Shown here piece after piece: positions 8,634-17,995 of a stretch of 64,000 bases of DNA. The position numbers were made by a program, and so were the translations under genes. The stretch's first letter is position 1; each line of letters opens with the position of its first letter. The stretch comes from Kluyvera ascorbata_C (lineage in GTDB: Bacteria; Pseudomonadota; Gammaproteobacteria; Enterobacterales; Enterobacteriaceae), in NCBI RefSeq assembly GCF_044197065.1, contig NZ_JBIQOI010000006.1, forward strand, positions 186,001-250,000, given 5' to 3'. Under the pieces are notes generated by a model. It made no database searches and was not told the DNA's origin. It saw nothing but the letters and a program-made list of their open reading frames with translations.

Positions 8634-9988
8634 TTGGCGTAACGCTTGGCCAGCTTGCCAACGTTCTGAACGGCGAGCTTTATGGCAGCGATTCCCTTAT
8701 TGAAGACGTCACCACGGATACCCGGAAATTAACGCCGGGTTGTCTGTTTGTGGCGCTGAAAGGCGAACGTTTTGATGCGCATGATTTTGCGCAAACGGCG
8801 AAAGACGGTGGCGCGGGCGCGCTGCTGGTCAGCCGTAAGCTGGATATCGACCTACCACAGCTCGTGGTAAGCGATACTCGCCTGGCATTTGGCGAACTGG
8901 CCGCCTGGGTGCGCCAGCAGGTTCCTGCTCGCGTGGTGGCCCTGACCGGTTCTTCCGGTAAAACCTCGGTAAAAGAGATGACCGCCGCCATTCTTGGCCA
9001 GTGCGGCAACACGCTTTATACCGCAGGTAATCTCAATAATGATATCGGCGTGCCGATGACATTACTGCGCTTAACGCCGGAACATCAGTTTGCGGTGATT
9101 GAGCTTGGTGCAAACCACCAGGGCGAAATTGCCTGGACCGTTGGCCTTACCTGCCCGGAAGCGGCGCTGGTGAACAATTTAGCGGCTGCGCACCTGGAAG
9201 GTTTTGGTTCACTGGCGGGCGTCGCGAAAGCGAAAGGTGAAATCTTCACCGGCCTGCCGGACAGCGGCATTGCGATTCTGAATGCCGATAACAACGACTG
9301 GGCCAACTGGCAGCAGGTGATTGGCGATCGTACCGTCTGGCGTTTTTCTCCCAATGCGGCGGGGAGTGATTTCCACGCCTCTGAGGTTCGTATTACCTCG
9401 CAGGGTACTGAATTTACGCTGCATACGCCGAACGGCAGCATCGACGTGCTGCTGCCGCTGCCGGGTCGCCATAACATCGCGAACGCGCTTGCCGCGACCG
9501 CACTGGCAACCGCTGTTGGTGCAGACTTAAGTGCGGTGAAAGCCGGGCTGGCACAGCTGAAAGCGGTGCCGGGGCGTTTGTTCCCGATTCACCTGACGGA
9601 CAACCAACTGGTGTTGGATGACTCCTACAACGCAAACGTCGGTTCTATGACGGCGGCGGTGCAGGTGCTGTCTGAAATGCCGGGCTACCGCGTGTTGGTG
9701 GTTGGCGATATGGCAGAGCTTGGCGCCGAAAGCGAAGCGTGCCACATCCAGGTAGGAAACGCTGCCAAAGCGGCGGGTATTGACCGAGTTCTGAGCGTCG
9801 GCACATTAAGCCAGGCGATTAGCACTGCCAGCGGGGCAGGGGAGCACTTCACCGATAAAACCTCGGCAATTGCTCGCCTTAAAACGCTGATTAACGAACA
9901 TAAAACTATCACCATTCTGGTGAAAGGATCACGCAGTGCCGCCATGGAAGAGGTCGTACGCGCATTACAGGAGAACGGGACATGTTAG
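8630..9988 (+). CDS. murF: UDP-MurNAc-tripeptide:D-Ala-D-Ala ligase MurF
   Basis: Last cytoplasmic Mur ligase; it attaches D-Ala-D-Ala to give UDP-MurNAc-pentapeptide. The protein has 452 residues, as in the family. The ATP-binding loop is LTGSSGKTSVKEM (near residue 104), the central motif ELGANHQGEIAWT follows, and the C-terminal domain has LDDSYNANVGSM and VVGDMAELG. It starts in the ATGA overlap with murE and overlaps mraY by 7 nt. Confidence 0.97.
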   Translation: MIGVTLGQLANVLNGELYGSDSLIEDVTTDTRKLTPGCLFVALKGERFDAHDFAQTAKDGGAGALLVSRKLDIDLPQLVVSDTRLAFGELAAWVRQQVPARVVALTGSSGKTSVKEMTAAILGQCGNTLYTAGNLNNDIGVPMTLLRLTPEHQFAVIELGANHQGEIAWTVGLTCPEAALVNNLAAAHLEGFGSLAGVAKAKGEIFTGLPDSGIAILNADNNDWANWQQVIGDRTVWRFSPNAAGSDFHASEVRITSQGTEFTLHTPNGSIDVLLPLPGRHNIANALAATALATAVGADLSAVKAGLAQLKAVPGRLFPIHLTDNQLVLDDSYNANVGSMTAAVQVLSEMPGYRVLVVGDMAELGAESEACHIQVGNAAKAAGIDRVLSVGTLSQAISTASGAGEHFTDKTSAIARLKTLINEHKTITILVKGSRSAAMEEVVRALQENGTC

Positions 9989-11064
9989 TGTGGCTGGCCG
10001 AACATCTGGTCAAATATTATTCCGGCTTTAACGTCTTTTCCTATCTGACGTTTCGCGCCATCGTCAGCCTGCTGACCGCGCTGTTCATCTCTTTGTGGAT
10101 GGGCCCGCGCATGATTGCCCGTCTGCAAAAAATGTCGTTTGGTCAGGTTGTTCGTAACGACGGTCCTGAATCTCACTTCAGTAAACGCGGTACCCCGACG
10201 ATGGGCGGAATCATGATCCTGACCGCGATCACGGTCTCCGTGCTGCTGTGGGCCTATCCGTCAAACCCGTACGTCTGGTGCGTGCTGACGGTGCTGATTG
10301 GCTACGGCATTATCGGTTTCGTTGATGACTACCGCAAAGTGGTTCGTAAAGACACCAAAGGGCTTATCGCGCGCTGGAAATACTTCTGGATGTCGGTGAT
10401 CGCACTGGGCGTGGCTTTTGCGCTGTACCTTGCCGGTAAAGATACACCGGCTACCGAACTGGTGGTGCCATTCTTCAAGGACATCATGCCGCAGTTGGGC
10501 CTGCTCTACATCCTGTTGGCTTACTTCGTTATCGTCGGTACCGGCAACGCCGTTAACCTGACCGATGGCCTCGACGGCTTGGCCATTATGCCGACCGTCT
10601 TCGTGGCGGCGGGCTTTGCGCTGGTGGCGTGGGCGACCGGTAACATGAACTTTGCGAGCTATCTGCACATTCCTTACCTGCGTCATGCGGGTGAACTGGT
10701 GATCGTTTGTACGGCGATTGTTGGCGCGGGACTCGGCTTCCTGTGGTTCAACACCTATCCGGCACAGGTCTTTATGGGCGATGTCGGCTCACTGGCACTG
10801 GGCGGCGCGCTGGGCATTATTGCCGTGCTGCTGCGTCAGGAGTTCCTGCTGGTGATCATGGGCGGTGTCTTTGTGGTTGAAACCCTGTCGGTAATTCTGC
10901 AGGTGGGCTCCTTCAAGCTGCGCGGTCAGCGCATCTTCCGTATGGCGCCGATTCACCACCACTATGAACTGAAAGGCTGGCCGGAACCGCGCGTTATCGT
11001 GCGCTTCTGGATTATTTCGCTGATGCTGGTGCTGATTGGCCTGGCAACGCTGAAGGTACGTTAA
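9982..11064 (+). CDS. mraY: Phospho-MurNAc-pentapeptide transferase MraY
   Basis: Integral inner-membrane enzyme that moves phospho-MurNAc-pentapeptide onto undecaprenyl phosphate, making lipid I. The protein has 360 residues and about ten hydrophobic spans. Family motifs are visible: VDDYRKV (Asp pair near 115-116), NAVNLTDGLDGLAIMP (near 187-200) with catalytic Asp, and the GDVGSLALGG and MAPIHHHYELKGW loops near 267-330. It overlaps the end of murF and is 2 nt before murD. Confidence 0.97.
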   Translation: MLVWLAEHLVKYYSGFNVFSYLTFRAIVSLLTALFISLWMGPRMIARLQKMSFGQVVRNDGPESHFSKRGTPTMGGIMILTAITVSVLLWAYPSNPYVWCVLTVLIGYGIIGFVDDYRKVVRKDTKGLIARWKYFWMSVIALGVAFALYLAGKDTPATELVVPFFKDIMPQLGLLYILLAYFVIVGTGNAVNLTDGLDGLAIMPTVFVAAGFALVAWATGNMNFASYLHIPYLRHAGELVIVCTAIVGAGLGFLWFNTYPAQVFMGDVGSLALGGALGIIAVLLRQEFLLVIMGGVFVVETLSVILQVGSFKLRGQRIFRMAPIHHHYELKGWPEPRVIVRFWIISLMLVLIGLATLKVR

Positions 11065-11066
11065 TC

Positions 11067-12383
11067 ATGGCAGATTACCTGGGTAAAAACGTCGTCATTA
11101 TTGGTCTTGGACTGACCGGGCTTTCCTGCGTGGATTTTTTCCTCGCGCAGAACATCACGCCACGCGTGATGGATACCCGAGCGACGCCACCCGGTCTGGA
11201 TAAACTGCCGGAAGCGGTAGAGCGTTATGTCGGCGGGCTGAACGAAGACTGGCTGATGGCAGCCGACCTGATTGTCGCAAGCCCGGGTATGGCGCTGGCA
11301 AACCCGGCGTTGAGCCGTGCCGCGGATGCGGGCATTGAAATTGTCGGCGACATCGAACTGTTCTGCCGTGAAGCACAGGCGCCTATCGTGGCGATTACCG
11401 GTTCCAACGGTAAAAGCACGGTGACCACGCTGATTGGTGAAATGGCGAAAGCGGCAGGCGTGAATGTTGGTGTCGGCGGCAACATTGGCCTGCCAGCGCT
11501 GATGCTGCTGGACCCGGCTCGTGAGCTGTACGTGCTTGAACTCTCCAGCTTCCAACTGGAAACCACCTCCAGCCTGCATGCTGCGGCGGCAACAATTCTA
11601 AACGTCACCGAAGATCATATGGATCGCTACCCGCTGGGGCTGCAGCAGTACCGTGCGGCGAAGCTGCGTATCTATGAAAACGCTAAAGTCTGCGTCGTGA
11701 ACGCCGATGACGGCCTGACCATGCCGGTGCGCGGCGCGGACGAGCGCTGCGTGAGCTTCGGCGTGGACGTGGGTGACTATCACCTGAACCGCCAGCAGGG
11801 GGAAACCTGGCTGCGCGTGAAAGGCGAAAAAGTATTGAACGTCAAAGAGATGCCGCTTACCGGGCAGCATAACTACAGCAACGCCCTGGCGGCGCTGGCG
11901 CTGGCGGATGCCGTTGGCCTGCCGCGCGCGACCAGCCTGAAGGCGCTGACCACCTTTACCGGGTTGGCTCACCGCTTCCAGATTGTGCTCGACCACCGCG
12001 GCGTGCGCTGGATTAACGACTCGAAAGCGACCAACGTCGGCAGCACTGAAGCCGCCTTAAACGGTCTGCACGTCGCGGGTACGCTGTATCTGCTGCTGGG
12101 TGGTGACGGCAAATCGGCCGACTTTGAACCGCTGCAACGCTACCTGACCGGCGATAACATTCGTCTTTACTGCTTTGGCCGCGATGGCGGTGAACTGGCC
12201 GCGCTGCGCCCGGAAATCGCTACCCAAACGGAAACCATGGAAGAGGCAATGCGCCTGATTGCGCCGCAGGTGAAAGCGGGCGATATGGTGCTGCTGTCTC
12301 CGGCCTGCGCCAGCCTCGACCAGTTTAAAAGCTTTGAGCAGCGCGGTGACGTGTTTGCTCGCCTGGCGAAGGAGTTAGGTTGA
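11067..12383 (+). CDS. murD: UDP-MurNAc-L-Ala:D-Glu ligase MurD
   Basis: Adds D-glutamate to UDP-MurNAc-L-alanine in the cytoplasm. The protein has 438 residues, the E. coli length. The N-terminal Rossmann-like UDP-binding domain has VVIIGLGLTGLSC. The ATP loop ITGSNGKSTVTTL is near residues 109-121, with the catalytic-lysine region later and the C-terminal SPACASLDQFKSFEQRGD. Its stop shares one base with the ftsW start (TGATG). Confidence 0.97.
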   Translation: MADYLGKNVVIIGLGLTGLSCVDFFLAQNITPRVMDTRATPPGLDKLPEAVERYVGGLNEDWLMAADLIVASPGMALANPALSRAADAGIEIVGDIELFCREAQAPIVAITGSNGKSTVTTLIGEMAKAAGVNVGVGGNIGLPALMLLDPARELYVLELSSFQLETTSSLHAAAATILNVTEDHMDRYPLGLQQYRAAKLRIYENAKVCVVNADDGLTMPVRGADERCVSFGVDVGDYHLNRQQGETWLRVKGEKVLNVKEMPLTGQHNYSNALAALALADAVGLPRATSLKALTTFTGLAHRFQIVLDHRGVRWINDSKATNVGSTEAALNGLHVAGTLYLLLGGDGKSADFEPLQRYLTGDNIRLYCFGRDGGELAALRPEIATQTETMEEAMRLIAPQVKAGDMVLLSPACASLDQFKSFEQRGDVFARLAKELG

Positions 12384-13654
12384 TGCGTTTATCGCTCCCG
12401 CGCCTGAGACTGCCTCAACTGAGGCTGCCGCGTCTGCCGGGCATGCGCGTTTTCGCATGGCTGTTTGGTTGGATGTTTGCCGCGCTTAAGGGCTGGGTGA
12501 TGGGCTCTCGGGAGAAAGACACCGATAGCCTGATTATGTACGACCGCACGCTGCTGTGGCTGACCCTGGGCCTGGCGGCGATTGGTTTTATTATGGTGAC
12601 TTCGGCTTCAATGCCGGTGGGTCAACGTCTGGCGAACGATCCTTTCCTGTTTGCCAAGCGTGACGGCCTTTATATTCTGCTGGCGTTTTTGATGGCGCTG
12701 GTAACGCTGCGGCTGCCGATGTCGTTCTGGCAGAAGCACAGTACGTTCATGCTGATTGCCTCTATTGGTATGTTGCTGATTGTACTGGTCGTCGGTAGCT
12801 CGGTTAACGGGGCATCGCGCTGGATTGCTTTCGGTCCGCTGCGTATTCAGCCTGCCGAACTGACCAAACTGTCGCTGTTTTGCTATATCGCCAACTATCT
12901 GGTGCGTAAAGCCGATGAGGTGCGCAACAACCTGCGCGGCTTCTTAAAACCGATGGGCGTTATCTTCGTACTGGCGATTTTACTGCTGGCGCAGCCCGAT
13001 CTTGGTACCGTGGTGGTGCTGTTTGTGACAACGCTGGCGATGCTGTTCCTGGCGGGCGCCAAGCTGTGGCAGTTCATTGCCATCATCGGCATGGGGATCT
13101 CCGCGGTCGTCCTGCTGATCCTTGCCGAACCGTATCGTATTCGCCGCGTGACCTCCTTCTGGAACCCGTGGGAAGACCCGTTTGGCAGCGGTTACCAGCT
13201 GACTCAATCGCTGATGGCCTTTGGCCGTGGCGAGATGTGGGGCCAGGGGTTAGGTAACTCGGTGCAGAAACTGGAGTATCTACCGGAGGCGCATACCGAC
13301 TTCATCTTCGCCATCATCGGCGAGGAATTGGGTTATATCGGTGTGGTACTGGCACTTTTAATGGTATTCTTCGTCGCTTTCCGCGCCATGTCCATTGGTC
13401 GCAAAGCGCTGGAGATCAACCAACGTTTTTCTGGCTTCCTGGCTTGCGCAATCGGCGTATGGTTCAGCTTCCAGGCGTTGGTAAACGTAGGGGCAGCTGC
13501 CGGTATGTTACCGACAAAAGGCCTGACCCTGCCGTTGATAAGCTACGGTGGCTCCAGTCTTCTGATTATGTCGACGGCCATCATGTTCTTATTACGAATT
13601 GATTATGAAACGCGTCTGGAAAAAGCCCAGGCGTTTACCCGAGGTTCTCGATGA
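12383..13654 (+). CDS. ftsW: Septal peptidoglycan glycosyltransferase FtsW
   Basis: SEDS-family polytopic membrane protein that polymerises glycan strands at the septum with FtsI. The protein has 423 residues, slightly longer than the 414 of E. coli. The extra length is an N-terminal duplication, giving RLRLPQLRLPRLP before the first span, in a basic cytoplasmic tail. About ten membrane spans follow. Conserved SEDS features include WKH/FWQKH, PAELTK (near 166) and the C-terminal GLTLPLISYGGSSLL. ATG 12383 is used because it overlaps the murD stop; the murG start overlaps this stop (ATGA). Confidence 0.96.
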   Translation: MRLSLPRLRLPQLRLPRLPGMRVFAWLFGWMFAALKGWVMGSREKDTDSLIMYDRTLLWLTLGLAAIGFIMVTSASMPVGQRLANDPFLFAKRDGLYILLAFLMALVTLRLPMSFWQKHSTFMLIASIGMLLIVLVVGSSVNGASRWIAFGPLRIQPAELTKLSLFCYIANYLVRKADEVRNNLRGFLKPMGVIFVLAILLLAQPDLGTVVVLFVTTLAMLFLAGAKLWQFIAIIGMGISAVVLLILAEPYRIRRVTSFWNPWEDPFGSGYQLTQSLMAFGRGEMWGQGLGNSVQKLEYLPEAHTDFIFAIIGEELGYIGVVLALLMVFFVAFRAMSIGRKALEINQRFSGFLACAIGVWFSFQALVNVGAAAGMLPTKGLTLPLISYGGSSLLIMSTAIMFLLRIDYETRLEKAQAFTRGSR

Positions 13655-14718
13655 GCGGTCAAACAAAGCGGTTAATGGTGATGGCGGGCGGTACCGGCGG
13701 ACACGTGTTCCCGGGGCTGGCGGTCGCTCACCATTTAATGGATCAGGGCTGGCAGGTGCGCTGGCTGGGAACCGCAGATCGTATGGAAGCCGACCTGGTG
13801 CCAAAACATGGCATCGAGATTGATTTTATCCATATTTCCGGGCTGCGCGGCAAAGGTGTGAAAGCGCTGCTGCTGGCACCGATGCGTATTTTCAATGCCT
13901 GGCGTCAGGCACGCGCGATCATGAAACGCTTTAAGCCGGACGTGGTGCTGGGAATGGGCGGTTACGTCTCTGGGCCAGGCGGTTTGGCTGCGTGGTCGCT
14001 GGGTATCCCTGTTGTTCTGCATGAGCAGAACGGCATTGCCGGGCTCACCAACAAATGGCTGGCGAAGATTGCCACCAAAGTGATGCAGGCTTTCCCGGGG
14101 GCGTTCCCGCATGCCGACGTGGTTGGCAACCCGGTACGCGTTGATGTGCTGGCGCTGCCGCTGCCGGAACAACGCCTGGCAGGCCGCGATGGCCCCGTCC
14201 GCGTGCTGGTTGTTGGTGGCTCTCAGGGTGCACGCGTTCTGAACCAGACCCTGCCACAGGTTGCGCAGCGTTTGGGTGATGCGGTAACAATTTGGCACCA
14301 GAGCGGAAAAGGCGGTCAACAAACCGTTGAACAGGCCTACGCCGATGCCGGTCAGCCGCAGCATAAAGTGACCGAATTTATTGATGATATGGCCGAAGCG
14401 TACGCGTGGGCCGATGTGGTGGTCTGCCGCTCCGGCGCGCTGACAGTGAGCGAGATTGCGGCGGCAGGTCTGCCGGCGATTTTTGTCCCGTTCCAGCATA
14501 AAGACCGCCAGCAGTACTGGAATGCGCTGCCGCTGGAGAAAGCCGGCGCAGCGAAGATCTTTGAGCAGCCGCAGTTTACGGCTCAGGCGGTCGCGGACAC
14601 GCTGGCAAGCTGGGATCGCAACACATTATTAGAGATGGCTGAGCGTGCACGTGCGACGGCCATCCCGGACGCTACCGAGCGGGTAGCAAAAGAAGTAAGC
14701 CTGGCTGCAAAGGCTTAA
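13651..14718 (+). CDS. murG: Lipid II synthase, UDP-GlcNAc transferase MurG
   Basis: Peripheral inner-membrane GT28 glycosyltransferase that adds GlcNAc to lipid I. The protein has 355 residues, equal to E. coli. The N-terminal glycine-rich loop MAGGTGGHVFPGLAVA lies near residues 11-26. A second loop GGSQGARVLNQ (near 190) and CRSGALTVSEIAAAGLPAIFVPF (near 262-285) belong to the UDP-GlcNAc-binding C-terminal domain. It overlaps ftsW by 4 nt. A 53-nt spacer to murC contains a GC-rich hairpin. Confidence 0.97.
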   Translation: MSGQTKRLMVMAGGTGGHVFPGLAVAHHLMDQGWQVRWLGTADRMEADLVPKHGIEIDFIHISGLRGKGVKALLLAPMRIFNAWRQARAIMKRFKPDVVLGMGGYVSGPGGLAAWSLGIPVVLHEQNGIAGLTNKWLAKIATKVMQAFPGAFPHADVVGNPVRVDVLALPLPEQRLAGRDGPVRVLVVGGSQGARVLNQTLPQVAQRLGDAVTIWHQSGKGGQQTVEQAYADAGQPQHKVTEFIDDMAEAYAWADVVVCRSGALTVSEIAAAGLPAIFVPFQHKDRQQYWNALPLEKAGAAKIFEQPQFTAQAVADTLASWDRNTLLEMAERARATAIPDATERVAKEVSLAAKA

Positions 14719-14771
14719 TCATCGCGGCGCATTTGCGTCGCCCGAATTTCAGAAGTGATGGCGTTTAGAGA

Positions 14772-16247
14772 ATGAATACACAACAACTGGCGAAACTGCG
14801 TTCTATTGTGCCCGAGATGCGTCGCGTCCGGCACATTCACTTTGTTGGCATCGGCGGCGCCGGTATGGGCGGTATTGCTGAAGTACTGGCCAACGAAGGA
14901 TATCAGATCAGCGGTTCCGATCTGGCACCGAACCCGGTGACGCAGCAGTTGACGAAATTGGGCGCCACGATTTATTTCAACCACCGCCCGGAAAACGTTC
15001 GCGATGCGAGCGTGGTGGTGGTCTCAACGGCTATCTCTGCCGATAACCCGGAAATCGTCGCCGCACACGAGGCGCGAATCCCGGTGATTCGCCGCGCGGA
15101 AATGCTGGCGGAGCTGATGCGTTTTCGTCACGGCATTGCTATCGCCGGGACGCACGGTAAAACCACGACCACCGCGATGGTCGCCAGCATTTACGCGGAA
15201 GCCGGGCTGGACCCGACCTTCGTCAACGGTGGCCTGGTGAAAGCCGCAGGCGTGCATGCGCGTCTGGGCCACAGCCGCTACCTGATTGCGGAAGCCGATG
15301 AGAGCGACGCGTCGTTCCTGCATCTGCAGCCGATGGTGGCGATTGTCACCAACATCGAAGCTGACCACATGGATACCTACCAGGGCGACTTCGAAAATTT
15401 AAAGCAGACGTTTATTAATTTCCTGCACAACTTGCCGTTTTATGGTCGTGCAGTGATGTGTGTTGATGATCCGGTTATCCGTGAACTTCTGCCACGCGTA
15501 GGCCGCCAGACCACCACCTACGGCTTCAGTGATGACGCGGACGTTCGCGTAGAAAACTACCAGCAGATTGGCCCGCAGGGGCACTTCACGCTGGTGCGCC
15601 AGGATAAAGAAGACCTGCGCGTGACGCTGAATGCGCCGGGCCGCCATAACGCCCTGAACGCCGCTGCTGCGGTTGCGGTTGCGACGGAAGAGGGTATTGA
15701 AGACGACGCTATCCTGCGCGCGCTGGAAAGTTTCCAGGGCACCGGCCGTCGTTTCGACTTCCTGGGCGAGTTCCCGCTGGAAGAGGTTAACGGTAAAGGA
15801 GGTACCGCGCTGCTGGTGGACGACTACGGTCACCACCCAACGGAAGTGGATGCGACCATCAAAGCCGCTCGTGCTGGCTGGCCGGACAAAAAGCTGGTGA
15901 TGGTATTCCAGCCGCACCGTTATACCCGTACGCGTGACCTGTACGATGATTTTGCCCACGTACTGACTCAGGTAGATGCCCTGCTGATGCTGGATGTCTA
16001 TCCGGCGGGTGAAGCACCAATTCCAGGGGCTGATAGCCGCTCGCTGTGCCGCACCATTCGCGGGCGTGGAAAAGTGGACCCCATTCTGGTCTCCGATACG
16101 TCTCAGGTCCCGGAAATGCTGGCATCAGTACTGACGGGTAATGACCTTGTCTTAATTCAGGGCGCCGGAAATATTGGTAAAATTGCGCGTAACTTAGCTG
16201 AAATCAAACTGAAGCCGCAAACTCAGGAGGAACCGCGTCATGGCTGA
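14772..16247 (+). CDS. murC: UDP-MurNAc:L-alanine ligase MurC
   Basis: First amino-acid-adding Mur ligase, making UDP-MurNAc-L-Ala. The protein has 491 residues, equal to E. coli. The N-terminal UDP-binding loop FVGIGGAGMGGIAEVL lies near residues 25-40. The ATP loop IAGTHGKTTTTAM is near 121-133, with EADESDASFL near 177 and the DDYGHHPTEV motif near 350. ATG 14772 follows a 53-nt intergenic stretch, the longest gap in the cluster before ftsZ. The 3' end overlaps ddlB by 8 nt. Confidence 0.97.
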   Translation: MNTQQLAKLRSIVPEMRRVRHIHFVGIGGAGMGGIAEVLANEGYQISGSDLAPNPVTQQLTKLGATIYFNHRPENVRDASVVVVSTAISADNPEIVAAHEARIPVIRRAEMLAELMRFRHGIAIAGTHGKTTTTAMVASIYAEAGLDPTFVNGGLVKAAGVHARLGHSRYLIAEADESDASFLHLQPMVAIVTNIEADHMDTYQGDFENLKQTFINFLHNLPFYGRAVMCVDDPVIRELLPRVGRQTTTYGFSDDADVRVENYQQIGPQGHFTLVRQDKEDLRVTLNAPGRHNALNAAAAVAVATEEGIEDDAILRALESFQGTGRRFDFLGEFPLEEVNGKGGTALLVDDYGHHPTEVDATIKAARAGWPDKKLVMVFQPHRYTRTRDLYDDFAHVLTQVDALLMLDVYPAGEAPIPGADSRSLCRTIRGRGKVDPILVSDTSQVPEMLASVLTGNDLVLIQGAGNIGKIARNLAEIKLKPQTQEEPRHG

Positions 16248-17160
16248 TAAGATCGCGGTTCTTTTGGGCGGAACTTCTGCCGAACGCGACGTGTCGTTAA
16301 ACTCCGGCACGGCGGTGCTGGCCGGTCTTCGCGAAGCGGGCATTGATGCGCATGCGGTCGACCCGAAAGAGACAGATGTTACCCAACTGAAAAATATGGG
16401 TTTTCAGAAAGTGTTTATTGCGCTGCATGGTCGCGGCGGTGAAGATGGCACGCTTCAGGGGTTACTGGAACTGCTTAAGCTTCCGTATACCGGCAGCGGC
16501 GTGATGGCTTCAGCTATTTCGATGGATAAACTGCGCAGCAAATTGCTGTGGCAGGGCGCGGGATTACCGGTTGCTCCTTGGGTTGCCGTCGAGCGCGAAG
16601 CCTTTAATAGCGGGCTTTCCAGCGAGGTTCAGGCGCAGATTTCCGCACTCGGACTGCCGCTTATCGTTAAGCCGAGCCGCGAAGGTTCAAGCGTCGGGAT
16701 GTCGAAAGTCACCGAGAGTGGCGACCTGGCTGAAGCGTTAACGCAAGCGTTTCAACATGATGACGAAGTTCTGGTAGAAAAATGGCTCAGTGGGCCAGAA
16801 TTTACGGTAGCGGTACTCGGTGAAGAAATTTTGCCGACAGTTCGCATCCAACCTGCCGGAACCTTCTATGATTATGAGGCGAAGTATCTCTCTGATGAGA
16901 CGAAATATTTCTGCCCTGGTTGTGAGGAACCCACCCAGGAATCGGAAATGCAGTCTTTAGTACTGAAAGCCTGGAAAGTTTTAGGCTGCCGTGGATGGGG
17001 TCGCATTGACGTCATGCAGGACAGCGATGGTCAATATTATCTGCTGGAGGCGAACACCTCTCCGGGGATGACCAGCCACAGTCTGGTGCCGATGGCGGCG
17101 CGTCAGGCGGGAATGAGCTTCTCGCAACTGGTAGTACGAATTCTGGACCTGGCGGGGTGA
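16240..17160 (+). CDS. ddlB: D-alanine--D-alanine ligase DdlB
   Basis: ATP-grasp enzyme that makes the D-Ala-D-Ala used by MurF. The protein has 306 residues, equal to E. coli. Typical features are the N-terminal LLGGTSAERDVSLNSG (Glu15 and Ser region), the ATP-binding VKPSREGSSVGMSKV (near 144-158), and the C-terminal metal-ligand region YYLLEANTSPGMTSHS (near 265-281). GGAGG occurs just before the start, within murC. One nucleotide separates its stop from ftsQ. Codon use becomes less CTG-biased from here through ftsA. Confidence 0.97.
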   Translation: MADKIAVLLGGTSAERDVSLNSGTAVLAGLREAGIDAHAVDPKETDVTQLKNMGFQKVFIALHGRGGEDGTLQGLLELLKLPYTGSGVMASAISMDKLRSKLLWQGAGLPVAPWVAVEREAFNSGLSSEVQAQISALGLPLIVKPSREGSSVGMSKVTESGDLAEALTQAFQHDDEVLVEKWLSGPEFTVAVLGEEILPTVRIQPAGTFYDYEAKYLSDETKYFCPGCEEPTQESEMQSLVLKAWKVLGCRGWGRIDVMQDSDGQYYLLEANTSPGMTSHSLVPMAARQAGMSFSQLVVRILDLAG

Positions 17161-17161
17161 T

Positions 17162-17995
17162 ATGTCGCAGGCTGCGCTGAATACGCGGAACCGTGAAGAA
17201 GAAGAGTACGCTGCTTCACGGCGCAATAATGGAACGCATCTGGTGGGAGTTATCTTCCTGCTGGCGGTGTTGTGTACCGTGTTCGTTAGCGGCTGGGTCG
17301 TGCTGGGCTGGATGGAAGATGCGCAACGTTTGCCCATCTCAAAACTGGTGGTGACTGGCGATCGTCATTACACGCGTAACGATGATATTCGACAGTCCAT
17401 TCTGGCTCTGGGATCGCCGGGAACCTTTATGACTCAGGACGTGAACATCGTTCAGAGTCAAATTGAACGCCTGCCGTGGATTAAACAGGCAAGCGTCAGA
17501 AAGCAGTGGCCGGACGAATTGAAGATTCATCTGGTTGAATATGTGCCCATTGCGCGTTGGAATGATCAGCACATGGTAGATGCCGAGGGGAATGCCTTCA
17601 GCGTACCCGCCGATCGAACCAGCAAGCAGAATTTACCTATGCTCTATGGCCCTGAAGGTAGTGCAAGCGAAGTATTGCAGGGCTATCACGACATGGGAGC
17701 GATGCTCGCGAAAGGGAAGTTCACGTTGAAGGTTGCGGCGATGACCGCGCGCCGTTCGTGGCAGCTGACGCTTGATAACGGTATCAAGCTGAATCTGGGA
17801 CGGGGCGATACGATGAAGCGGCTGGAACGTTTTTTAGAACTGTATCCGGTTCTACAACAGCAGGCGCAAACAGACGGTAATCGGATTAGTTATGTTGACT
17901 TGCGTTATGACTCGGGGGCGGCAGTAGGCTGGGAACCTGCTCCTGCGGCGGACACTAATCAACAACAGAATCAGGCACAGGCAGAACAACAATGA
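17162..17995 (+). CDS. ftsQ: Cell division protein FtsQ
   Basis: Bitopic divisome protein linking the early ring to the FtsBL-FtsWI machinery. The protein has 277 residues (E. coli 276). It has a short cytoplasmic tail, a membrane span at about 24-46 (LVGVIFLLAVLCTVFVSGWV), then the periplasmic POTRA domain (SKLVVTGDRHYTRNDDIRQS, from about 59) and the beta domain. The C-terminal tail is Gln/Ala-rich. ATGTCG starts 1 nt after the ddlB stop; its own stop overlaps ftsA (ATGA). Confidence 0.97.
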   Translation: MSQAALNTRNREEEEYAASRRNNGTHLVGVIFLLAVLCTVFVSGWVVLGWMEDAQRLPISKLVVTGDRHYTRNDDIRQSILALGSPGTFMTQDVNIVQSQIERLPWIKQASVRKQWPDELKIHLVEYVPIARWNDQHMVDAEGNAFSVPADRTSKQNLPMLYGPEGSASEVLQGYHDMGAMLAKGKFTLKVAAMTARRSWQLTLDNGIKLNLGRGDTMKRLERFLELYPVLQQQAQTDGNRISYVDLRYDSGAAVGWEPAPAADTNQQQNQAQAEQQ

